From the NCBI RefSeq assembly GCF_001685485.1, contig NZ_BDEL01000001.1, positions 1,733,501-1,797,500 of the forward strand: a stretch of 64,000 bases of DNA, read 5' to 3'. Shown here one piece after another: positions 56,886 through 64,000 of the stretch. A program made the position numbers and the translations under genes. The notes below the pieces were generated by a model that was given only the letters and a program-made list of their open reading frames with translations, searched no databases and had not been told where the DNA came from. Every line of letters starts with the position of its first letter. The stretch's first letter is position 1. This DNA is from Formosa haliotis (GTDB lineage Bacteria > Bacteroidota > Bacteroidia > Flavobacteriales > Flavobacteriaceae).

Positions 56886-57359
56886 ATGCAGACTGAAAAT
56901 TTAATCACGAAATTCTACACTTCTTTTTCTAACGGAGACATAAATGGCATGTTGGCATGTTACCATAAGGAGGTTGTTTTTCAGGACCCTGTTTTTGGAA
57001 AGCTAAAAGGAGAAAGAGCTTTTAAAATGTGGGAGATGTTACTGTCTCAGAAAAAAGAAACCACCATAATTACCTTTCAAGATGTGCAAGCCACTACAGA
57101 ATGTGGTTCTGCCAATTGGGTTGCGACCTATCTTTATGGTGATAAAAAACGGAAAGTCACAAATCGTGTCCATGCCAATTTTAAATTTAAAGATGGTAAA
57201 ATTATAGAGCATATAGACACGTTCGACTTGTGGACTTGGACCAAACAAGCTATGGGTGTACCAGGATATTTACTAGGATGGACGGCCTTTATGAAACATA
57301 AAATTCAAGAAACGACGAACAAAAACCTAGATCGATTTATCGAGAAAACTTCAAAGTAA
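56886..57359 (+). CDS. Nuclear-transport-factor-2/SnoaL-like family protein
   Basis: 157 aa with the NTF2-like cone fold pattern: LITKFYTSFSNGDINGMLACYHKEVVFQDPVFGKLKGERA at the N-terminus, and RVHANFKFKDGKIIEHIDTFDLW as the late strands. Cytoplasmic. Such proteins are isomerases, hydratases or ligand binders; the activity cannot be inferred. Its ATG follows an untranslated stretch of about 90 bp, so it likely has its own promoter. Confidence 0.82.
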   Translation: MQTENLITKFYTSFSNGDINGMLACYHKEVVFQDPVFGKLKGERAFKMWEMLLSQKKETTIITFQDVQATTECGSANWVATYLYGDKKRKVTNRVHANFKFKDGKIIEHIDTFDLWTWTKQAMGVPGYLLGWTAFMKHKIQETTNKNLDRFIEKTSK

Positions 57360-57466
57360 GTTCAGTTTAATTTACATCAAATTTTTCAGCCTAAACCCAT
57401 GTCATTTGAACACACCATGTTCTAATGATTCCCTTAAGAAATAGACAAACACTCAAGGATTCTCCA

Positions 57467-57868
57467 TTAGTCTTCAATCTCTTTACTATCGACTCCTAAA
57501 TATTTAACAATATCTGAAGGATTTGTAATAAGCACACTTTCCTTACCATTAATAACAATGCAGCCCGTTAAAACTTCAGGCTGATTTTGCAAAACTTTAA
57601 TCCAGTCTTCTTCACTAAGGTTGACATAGTCATCTCCGTAGTTTTTTACAAAGTTAGGATGTTCTTCATCTACTAAACTTGGTATAGTTGTACCCAAATG
57701 CGATGCAATTTCTGCCCACTGCGTGCCAGTAATTTTTGTTTTCGAAATATCTATACTCAATAATTTTTTATCGGATGCTTCGGCATAAGCCAAGGTTTGT
57801 TTCCCGATAGAGGTTTCCGAATTATAAATTAATGTCATTTGCTTTTCATCTTCTGCTAAAACTCCCAT
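57467..57868 (-). CDS. ArsC/Spx-like thioredoxin-fold protein lacking the active-site cysteine
   Basis: 133 aa from MGVLAEDEKQ; a start three codons earlier is possible. Thioredoxin-fold start TLIYNSETSIGKQTLAYAEA has no Cys where arsenate reductase ArsC and Spx have C-x(2-3)-(C/K). EVLTGCIVINGKESVLITNPSDIVKYL matches the cis-Pro/strand region but has the altered sequence G-C-I where ArsC has (R)-P-I. Arsenate reduction is therefore unlikely. Function unknown. Monocistronic. Confidence 0.75.
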   Translation of the reverse strand: MGVLAEDEKQMTLIYNSETSIGKQTLAYAEASDKKLLSIDISKTKITGTQWAEIASHLGTTIPSLVDEEHPNFVKNYGDDYVNLSEEDWIKVLQNQPEVLTGCIVINGKESVLITNPSDIVKYLGVDSKEIED

Positions 57869-58041
57869 AATGTTCATAATTTAATGTTTTTATATATTTT
57901 ACTTTAATTTGTTAATTTTTCAAGCCAATTCTGCTACTAACCTCATTTTCTACGGTATTAGAGAAAGCAAGTATTTTGTACAAAATAGAGACTTCTCTTC
58001 TATGCCCTCTGCGCTAAATAACAGATCTCGTTTATAATACG

Positions 58042-58610
58042 AATCGTCACCTTGAACTTGTTTCAAGGTCTCACTGAGTGAGCACGTATTATAATCAGGA
58101 TGAGATGCTGAAACACGTTCAGTATGACGCTCCGATTAATTATTTTCAACCCAACGAATCCGTCCTAAATCCTGGTTCTAAAATCTTGTTTCTAAAAAAA
58201 AGATTCTTCACTCCGCTGCGCTTCGTTCTGAATGACACTTCGTTTTATCATTCCTACGAAAGAAGGAATCTCATCTTCAAATCTTCAAATCTTAACATCT
58301 TCTAATTAACCCAAATCGTCACCTTGAACTTGTTTCAAGGTCTCACTGAGTGATCACGAATTGTAACCAGGATGAGATGCTGAAACACGTTCAGCATGAC
58401 GCTCCGATTAATTATTTTCAACCCAACGAATCCGTCCTAAGTCCTGGTTCTAAAATCTAGTTTTTAAAATAAGATTCTTCACTCCACTACGCTTCGTTCT
58501 GAATGACACTTCGATTTGTCTTTCCGACGGCAGAAGGAATCTCATCTTCAAATCTTCAAATCATAACATTTTCAAATCTACCAACCCGTCCTTATTCCTG
58601 ACTCTAGACT
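58042..58610 (-). repeat. Two inverted-orientation copies of the 280-bp repeat family
   Basis: Read on the minus strand these match the array at 47-48.8 kb. The CGTCACCTTGAACttGTTTCAAGGTCTCACTGAGTGA segment begins at 58045 and again at 58317 (272-bp spacing). Each is followed by GATGAGATGCTGAAACacGTTCAGxATGACG and by GATTCTTCACTCC...CGTTCTGAATGACACTTCG. The frames through them are by-products. The rest of 57869-58041 shows nothing. 58585-58625 has a CCTGACTCTAGACTCCTGACTCC slippage-like run. Confidence 0.88.
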
Positions 58611-58644
58611 CCTGACTCCAAAAAACAAACCAACCCATCCTCTT

Positions 58645-59859
58645 CTATCGTTTTAACGTGAGTACCGTAATTTCTGGTCGCATTCCTAATCGTCCTGGAA
58701 ACCCTAACCAGCCCAAGCCCCTGGTGACATATAAATACTGATTTGTTTCTTTATATAAGCCTGCCCAATGTTTGTATTTATACTTTATTGGACTCCATTT
58801 TTTATTCCTAATTCTAATTCCTGCCTGCATCCCGTGCGTATGGCCAGCGAGTGTTAAGGCAATATTGGTATGCGCTACAACTTCTTCGCTCCAATGTGTA
58901 GGGTCGTGAGACATCAATATTTTAAAATCGGATTCGGTTACATGTGCTAAACTTTTCTCTAAATCGCCATATTGCTTAAATGGCGGAATTCCCCAATTTT
59001 CGACACCTACAATATGAATATGTTCGTTATTTTTTGAAATCACATCAGATGTATTCAAGAGCAACTTAAAATTTATAGTATCGTAAAACTGTTTTACCTC
59101 ATCTAAATTTGCAGCTTTCTCTGCTTCCGTTTTCCATAAACTATAATCGCCATAATCATGATTCCCTAAAACAGCATACTTTTTAATATTGGGAGACAGT
59201 TTTAAAAAACTAGATTCCCAACCTTTTAGTTCCCAAGCATAATTATTTACCAAATCGCCCGTAAAACACAACACATCGGGCTTTAAATTATTGATAATTT
59301 CTACTGCCCGATCTAGCACTTTATAGCGGTAGTTTAAACTTCCCAAATGCAAATCTGAAATATGTACTATTCGTAAGCCTTCGAAAGTTTTTGGCAAATC
59401 GGTATGATGCACCGTAACATGATAGGTTTTAAAATTATATACCGCTTTAAAAACCGCATATACTATAGCCAAAAATGGTAACAACCACGCTATAACACCT
59501 AAAACAGCGACGAGCCAAAGCTGGTCTGATTTAGAAAACGCAGTATGCGATAGGGTGAAAATACTTATAAAAATCACGAAAATAATTTTAGGCACAAACG
59601 ATGCCACTGTAATACCGTAAAACGACGAGATTAACAGTTGTTTTCGTTTCACATCGATATGATCTAATCGTAATTTAAGTACAATAATTGCTGTTACCAA
59701 CCCCAATGAAAAAAAGATAAACACACCGTTTATTATGGTTCTAAACACAGGAGAAGGAATGTATTTTAGTATGGCCTGAATCCAATAAAACGTCACCGCA
59801 TCGACCAACAATATAGCAAGACATAACAATAAAATAACTGAAAGCGAATACGACTTCAT
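58645..59859 (-). CDS. Membrane-anchored metallophosphoesterase (YkuE/YaeI-like)
   Basis: 404 aa. Four hydrophobic helices (about 7-27, 38-62, 82-105, 115-142) precede a calcineurin-like phosphoesterase domain. Its metal-ligand blocks are all present: HISDLHLGSL, CFTGDLVNN, VLGNHDYGDYS, LMSHDPTHW and LTLAGHTHGMQ. The domain faces one side of the membrane and probably acts on phospholipid or envelope phosphoesters (as UDP-diacylglucosamine or lipid phosphodiesterases do), but the substrate is not evident. Monocistronic. Confidence 0.92.
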   Translation of the reverse strand: MKSYSLSVILLLCLAILLVDAVTFYWIQAILKYIPSPVFRTIINGVFIFFSLGLVTAIIVLKLRLDHIDVKRKQLLISSFYGITVASFVPKIIFVIFISIFTLSHTAFSKSDQLWLVAVLGVIAWLLPFLAIVYAVFKAVYNFKTYHVTVHHTDLPKTFEGLRIVHISDLHLGSLNYRYKVLDRAVEIINNLKPDVLCFTGDLVNNYAWELKGWESSFLKLSPNIKKYAVLGNHDYGDYSLWKTEAEKAANLDEVKQFYDTINFKLLLNTSDVISKNNEHIHIVGVENWGIPPFKQYGDLEKSLAHVTESDFKILMSHDPTHWSEEVVAHTNIALTLAGHTHGMQAGIRIRNKKWSPIKYKYKHWAGLYKETNQYLYVTRGLGWLGFPGRLGMRPEITVLTLKR

Positions 59860-60097
59860 AATAGTAGAATACTTTAGGAAGTATAAAAATACTACTTAAA
59901 GCAAGAACAAACTAACGCAATCAAAACAGAACCTTACTCTATTCGAAATTGGTCAATAATTTAATAAAATCTCACCCTATTTACACATAATTATGAAATA
60001 CAAACCTCAAAATTTTATTACACTCACAAAAAAACTATACAGCTATTTTTAATTGAATTTATTTCGTTATATTCGACAAGACATAACGGTTTAAAAC

Positions 60098-61282
60098 ATG
60101 ATATCAGTACAACAAGCTTTACATATAATAGATACGACAGTAGTGCCAAATCGCATTAAAAAAGTAAAAATAGCGAAAAGTCTAGGTTGTATTTTAGCCG
60201 AAGATATTACGGCTCCCATACACATGCCGTCGTTTAGACAATCGGCCATGGATGGTTATGCTATTATTTGGAGTGAAAGCGCAAAATACACATTAACTGA
60301 TGAAGCAAAGGCTGGTGATGCTCAAGATTTAAGCTTAAAGCCTTTTGAAGCGGTTCGAATTTTTACTGGAGCTAAAGTACCAGACCAAGCCGACACCGTA
60401 GTCATGCAAGAACATGTGTCTAAAATAGAACACGATTTAAGCATTAACATAATGCCCAATAAAGGCGCTAATGTGAGACCGATTGGCGAGCAGGTTAAAG
60501 AAGGAGATATAGTATTAAAAAAAGGAAGTGTTTTAAATGAAGCCGCTATAGGGTTTTTATCGGGTTTAGGGCTTACAAAAGTTGCCATTTATTTACCTCC
60601 AAAAATTTCGATTTTAGTTACAGGTAATGAATTACAAAAACCAGGTAAACCACTTAAACCGGGTAAGATTTACGAGAGTAATGCTGTAATGCTACAAACG
60701 GCTTTAAAGCGGTTTGGTATTAACGACATTAAAACGTTTAAAGCAAAAGACACCTTAAAAGCAACTAGAAAAAGCATAAAAAAAGCACTAAAATTTAGCG
60801 ACATCGTTCTTATTTCGGGAGGAATTTCTGTAGGAGATTACGATTTTGTAAAAGAGGCTCTAGATAAAAATCATGTAGATGAGATGTTTTATAGGTTAAA
60901 TCAGAAACCAGGAAAGCCACTTTGGTTCGGAAAAAAAGACCATCAGTTTGTCTTTGCGCTACCAGGAAATCCGGCTTCTGTACTTACCTGTTTTTACGTA
61001 TATGTTTTACCTATATTAAAAAAATTCTCTGGATTAACAGCTTATCATTTACCTCAAATTCAGGCAAAATCTGCCACAGCATTTAAAAACACCACAGGTA
61101 AAACGTTATTTTTAAAAGCGTATTACAACGGCGAGGATGTGACTATTTTGCAGGGTCAGCAATCCTCGATGCTACATGCATTTGCAAGTAGTAATGTCTT
61201 AGTAAAAATTCCAGAAAATTTAGAAAACATTGCGATAAACGACACAATAACCTGTATAAAATTAGACGGCCATGGAAGTTAA
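60098..61282 (+). CDS. moeA: Molybdopterin molybdenumtransferase
   Basis: Inserts molybdenum into adenylated molybdopterin. 394 aa. Visible blocks: MPSFRQSAMDGYAI, FTGAKVPDQADTVVMQE, RPIGEQVKEGD, LVTGNEL, ISGGISVGDYDFVKEAL and QKPGKPLWFGKK, ending with ALPGNPASVLTCFYVY. It is first of a six-gene operon in which nearly all genes overlap or abut. The promoter lies in 59860-60097, where I could not fix a -7 box. Confidence 0.95.
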   Translation: MISVQQALHIIDTTVVPNRIKKVKIAKSLGCILAEDITAPIHMPSFRQSAMDGYAIIWSESAKYTLTDEAKAGDAQDLSLKPFEAVRIFTGAKVPDQADTVVMQEHVSKIEHDLSINIMPNKGANVRPIGEQVKEGDIVLKKGSVLNEAAIGFLSGLGLTKVAIYLPPKISILVTGNELQKPGKPLKPGKIYESNAVMLQTALKRFGINDIKTFKAKDTLKATRKSIKKALKFSDIVLISGGISVGDYDFVKEALDKNHVDEMFYRLNQKPGKPLWFGKKDHQFVFALPGNPASVLTCFYVYVLPILKKFSGLTAYHLPQIQAKSATAFKNTTGKTLFLKAYYNGEDVTILQGQQSSMLHAFASSNVLVKIPENLENIAINDTITCIKLDGHGS

Positions 61283-61610
61283 AAGCAGAATTTGGATAGA
61301 AAAAGACGGCAAGCCTTTTATAGGCTATGGTAAGGTTGAACTGCTAAAAAAAGTAGACAGTGAACATTCTATAACTGCTGCAGCCAAAGCTTTAAACATG
61401 TCTTACAAAAAGGCATGGAATTTATTAAACGATATGGAGCAATTAGCCGAACAACCTTTATTGGTTAAGCATATAGGCGGAAAATCTGGAGGCAGCTCTG
61501 TTTTAACCACTTATGGAAAACAGCTAATTAACGATTTTGAACAGCTTAATGATAAATGTGAAACCTTTTTAAATACCGAATTTAAATTAAATACTAATGG
61601 AGTTTCTTAG
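61272..61610 (+). CDS. ModE-type winged-helix regulator without molybdate-binding domain
   Basis: 112 aa. The N-terminal DNA-binding domain of ModE is clear: LLKKVDSEHSITAAAKALNMSYKKAWNLLNDME, then KHIGGKSGGSSVLTTYGKQLI. The two TOBE/MOP molybdate-binding domains of full ModE are absent, so molybdate sensing must occur differently or be missing. It overlaps moeA by 11 bp and the transporter gene by 14 bp, so it is translated with the operon. Confidence 0.9.
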   Translation: MEVKSRIWIEKDGKPFIGYGKVELLKKVDSEHSITAAAKALNMSYKKAWNLLNDMEQLAEQPLLVKHIGGKSGGSSVLTTYGKQLINDFEQLNDKCETFLNTEFKLNTNGVS

Positions 61611-62343
61611 CACCAACTTTTTTATTCTATTTGCCATCATCCTTATCTGCATTTCATTTTTATATGCATCTGTAGGGCATGGTGGTGCAAGCGGATATTT
61701 AGCATTAATGGCGCTATTCTCCTTCCCTATTTTAGTAATAAAACCAACCGCTTTATTGCTTAATATTTTTGTTAGCGGTATTTCCTTTTGGTATTTTAAA
61801 AAGAATAAACATTTTAATTGGAAGCTATTTTATCCTTTTGCCATAACCTCTATTCCTGCGGCCTTTATTGGAGGGTATTTATCTATTAACACCACTCTTT
61901 ACAAACAAATATTAGGAGTGTTTTTAGTGATTGCAGTATTACGGATTTTAGGTGTCTTCGGAAAAGAGCAAACCGAAAAGAAACCTATTAATATCCCCTT
62001 AGCTTTACTTGTTGGCTGTGGTATTGGACTATTTTCTGGAATGATTGGCATAGGAGGCGGAATTATTTTAAGTCCCATTATTTTACTATTGGCTTGGGGA
62101 AACACTAAAGAATCGGCAGCTGTTTCTGCCCTATTTATATTTGTAAATTCTATTTCGGGAATCATCGGGTTTCTTTTAAAAAACGAAAGTTTCCCAACCG
62201 AATCGTTTTACCTTATTCCTTTTGCAATTATCGGGGGAACCTTAGGCGCGATGTATGGCAGCCAGAAGTTTTCAAACGTAAAATTAACTTACGTGTTATC
62301 GTTCGTTTTAATATTAGCATCATTTAAATTATTTCTATTTTAA
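61597..62343 (+). CDS. TSUP (TauE/SafE) family membrane transporter
   Basis: 248 aa, about eight helices in two halves. The family signature VGHGGASGYLALMALF is near residue 26 and GIGLFSGMIGIGGGIILSPIILL near 148, marking the two repeats. TSUP proteins move sulfite, sulfonates or related anions. Within a Moco/siroheme operon, sulfite or a related oxyanion is a reasonable guess, but nitrite or an unrelated anion is possible. Confidence 0.9.
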   Translation: MEFLSTNFFILFAIILICISFLYASVGHGGASGYLALMALFSFPILVIKPTALLLNIFVSGISFWYFKKNKHFNWKLFYPFAITSIPAAFIGGYLSINTTLYKQILGVFLVIAVLRILGVFGKEQTEKKPINIPLALLVGCGIGLFSGMIGIGGGIILSPIILLLAWGNTKESAAVSALFIFVNSISGIIGFLLKNESFPTESFYLIPFAIIGGTLGAMYGSQKFSNVKLTYVLSFVLILASFKLFLF

Positions 62344-62927
62344 TGCAAACTAAAAAACACATATCAATCTATATTCTTTGCGGTGGAAAAAGTTCCAGAA
62401 TGCAAACAGAAAAGGGTTTGGTCGTGTTTAATGAAAAGCCTTTTATAGAATGGATTTTAGATGCAGTAAAACCCATTTCGAATCAGATATTTTTAATTAC
62501 TGAAAACACAGATTATAGCATTTATAACTATCCGTTAATTGCAGATATACATAAAAATAAGGGGCCTGTTGGAGGTATACACACCGCACTAAAACATACT
62601 AGTACGCAGCAAAATTTAATTTTAAGTTGCGATATCCCTATGATTTCTACCCATATTTTAACACGCTATTTAATCAATTCAAAAGTGATAAATTCAGACA
62701 TCGCCTTTGTTTCCGATAGCACACGAGATTACCCATTAATTGGTATGTATAGCACAAACAATCTACCCAAGTTTGAAAATGCTATTAATCGAAATCATTT
62801 AAAATTAATGAGTTTAATACAAGACTCTACTTTTCATCGCATACAAGTGGCTTCGAAAGATTTTAAAGCCCTTTATAATATAAACACCAAAGACGAATTG
62901 CAAACCTTAATACAAAGTGAATCATGA
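62343..62927 (+). CDS. mobA: Molybdenum cofactor guanylyltransferase
   Basis: Links GMP to Mo-molybdopterin to make the bis-MGD cofactor of DMSO-reductase-family enzymes such as assimilatory nitrate reductase. 194 aa. The nucleotide-binding loop is LCGGKSSRMQTEKGLV at 10-25, with the metal-binding block ILSCDIPMIS near 95 and KGPVGGIHTAL between. It overlaps the previous stop by one base (TAATG) and the next start by four. Confidence 0.92.
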   Translation: MQTKKHISIYILCGGKSSRMQTEKGLVVFNEKPFIEWILDAVKPISNQIFLITENTDYSIYNYPLIADIHKNKGPVGGIHTALKHTSTQQNLILSCDIPMISTHILTRYLINSKVINSDIAFVSDSTRDYPLIGMYSTNNLPKFENAINRNHLKLMSLIQDSTFHRIQVASKDFKALYNINTKDELQTLIQSES

Positions 62928-63733
62928 AAAAAACAGAAATGCAACCCAAAGTTACACTTGTTGGCGCTGGTCCTGGAGATCCTGATTTGCTAACTTTAAA
63001 AGCCGTGAAAGCGCTAAAAAAAGCTAAAGCCGTATTATACGATGCTTTAGTGAATGAAGAGATTTTAGACCATGCACCCAATGCTGTAAAATTATATATT
63101 GGAAAACGCAAAGGCAACCACAGTTATACCCAAGATCAGATTAACGATTTGTTGGTGAGTTATGCTAAAAAATATGGTAAAATAGTAAGACTAAAAGGCG
63201 GTGATCCTTTTGTATTTGGTCGCGGAAAGGAAGAAACCGATTATTTAGAAGGTTTCGGAATTAAAACTGCCATTATACCAGGTATTACTTCTGCGATTGC
63301 CGTACCTGCATCTGTAGGGATACCAGTTACAAAACGCCGTGTGTCAGAAAGTTTTTGGGTCATTACCGGTACAACTTCTAGTCGTACATTGTCGACCGAT
63401 GTAAAGTTAGCAGCACAATCTACCGCTACAGTCATCATTTTAATGGGGATGTCTAAACTGTCGGAAATCGCAGACATTTACAAAGCCAACAATCGTGAAG
63501 ATATGCCTGTAGCAATCATTCAAAACGGTACAAAAAAAGAAGCTCAACAAGCTATTGGAACCATGAGTACTATAGTGGATTTAGTGGCCGAAAAACAATT
63601 ATCATCGCCTGCTATTATCATTATTGGCGAGGTTGTAAACGGGCATAAAAGTTTGCTTACTTATTTTAACGAACAGTTTATGGAAGACGATTTTATATAT
63701 CAGAATTTAGACATAGAACCTATAACCGCATAA
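62924..63733 (+). CDS. cobA: Uroporphyrinogen-III C-methyltransferase
   Basis: Makes precorrin-2 from uroporphyrinogen III with SAM, the entry to siroheme and B12. 269 aa, a standalone SUMT. SAM-site blocks: VGAGPGDPDLLTLKAVKAL, VRLKGGDPFVFGRGKEE, IIPGITSAIAVPASVGIPVT and MGMSKL. It is followed one base later by the dehydrogenase/chelatase gene, which points to siroheme (nitrite or sulfite reductase) as the product. Confidence 0.95.
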   Translation: MKKTEMQPKVTLVGAGPGDPDLLTLKAVKALKKAKAVLYDALVNEEILDHAPNAVKLYIGKRKGNHSYTQDQINDLLVSYAKKYGKIVRLKGGDPFVFGRGKEETDYLEGFGIKTAIIPGITSAIAVPASVGIPVTKRRVSESFWVITGTTSSRTLSTDVKLAAQSTATVIILMGMSKLSEIADIYKANNREDMPVAIIQNGTKKEAQQAIGTMSTIVDLVAEKQLSSPAIIIIGEVVNGHKSLLTYFNEQFMEDDFIYQNLDIEPITA

Positions 63734-63734
63734 C

Positions 63735-64000
63735 ATGGAACGAAACGAATTATATCCTATATTTTTAAAAGTAAACCAACTCGATGTGCTTATAATTGGC
63801 GGTGGAAATGTAGGTTTAGAAAAACTTGGCTTTTTATTAAAATCGAGTCCGAATGCGAATGTAGAAGTCATTTCTAAAGATTTTATACCTGAATTAAAAA
63901 CACTTGCAGCACAGCACCCGCATGTTAAATTAACTCAAAAAGCCTATGAGGTTTCAGATTTAGAAAAACGCCATATGGTTATTGGGTGTACCGATGATTT
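63735..64000 (+). CDS. Precorrin-2 dehydrogenase / siroheme synthase N-terminal domain (partial)
   Basis: Starts at the ATG at 63735 and is open at the window end (88 codons seen). NELYPIFLKVNQLDVLIIGGGNVGLEKL is the Rossmann NAD-binding start of the Met8p/CysG-N family, and VISKDFIPELKTL and HMVIGCTDD are the next conserved blocks. It oxidises precorrin-2 to sirohydrochlorin and usually inserts Fe2+. Last visible gene of the moeA operon. Confidence 0.9.
   Translation, partial: MERNELYPIFLKVNQLDVLIIGGGNVGLEKLGFLLKSSPNANVEVISKDFIPELKTLAAQHPHVKLTQKAYEVSDLEKRHMVIGCTDD

Noticed and set aside
58078..58305. 75-aa plus-strand frame
   Set aside because: Lies wholly in the inverted copies of the 280-bp repeat; the frame is a by-product.

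Overview
The window is a chromosomal segment from a marine-type member of the Bacteroidetes, most likely the family Flavobacteriaceae. The evidence is low G+C DNA, almost no Shine-Dalgarno sequences, TAnnTTTG-like -7 boxes, type III plus type II glutamine synthetases, a Bat (aerotolerance) operon, a BlaI/BlaR-M56 pair whose protease carries TonB-plug-like repeats, an ISL3/ISAon1-type insertion sequence, and an array of secreted sulfatases. I saw no rRNA, tRNA or CRISPR array.

Layout. 1-15.6 kb is core metabolism: a B12-dependent fused isobutyryl-CoA mutase (cut by the left edge), purU, a DUF4197 protein, two small paralogous proteins (the first frameshifted), a cobalamin-binding-like protein, pyrF, prfA, a frameshifted membrane protein gene, the B12-dependent ribonucleotide reductase nrdJ, a DUF3078 outer-membrane protein, purM and a small secreted peptide. 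15.9-19.3 kb holds divergent glutamine synthetases of types III and II. At 19.39-20.82 kb an insertion sequence with an exact 8-bp target duplication sits inside a dispersed intergenic repeat. 20.9-25.7 kb carries a Ca2+/Na+ antiporter, a BlaI/BlaR1-like system with three operators spaced 20 bp, and a bestrophin. 26-32.6 kb is a six-gene Bat/MoxR operon on the minus strand with a batB-batC fusion.

32.8-45.1 kb is the accessory centrepiece. Five paralogous secreted sulfatases all have the C-T-A-G-R maturation motif at residue 74 or 75. Two paralogous PAS-HTH regulators of equal length sit directly upstream of sulfatases 1 and 2. Both of those promoters share a direct repeat with 11-bp spacing placed 23-24 bp upstream of a -7 box. 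At least four of the sulfatases end in their own terminator and all have their own leader, so they look individually controlled. No SusC/SusD pair and no sulfatase-maturing enzyme lie in the window. A secreted GH2 glycosidase at 50.5-52.9 kb may act on the same sulfated polysaccharide.

45.1-50.5 kb contains apt, a cysteine-hydrolase lipoprotein and a VOC protein. It also contains a 10-bp-phased TGAC array and a 1.7-kb tandem array of six ~280-bp compound palindromic repeats, with further copies near 50 and 58 kb. 53.1-55.4 kb is a nucleoside-salvage operon (deoC, deoD) followed by an NmrA-like oxidoreductase. 55.4-57.9 kb holds small membrane and hypothetical proteins, one with a frameshift. 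58.6-59.9 kb is a membrane-anchored metallophosphoesterase. 60.1-64 kb is a tightly overlapping molybdenum-cofactor/siroheme operon (moeA, ModE-like regulator, TSUP transporter, mobA, cobA, precorrin-2 dehydrogenase) that runs off the right edge.
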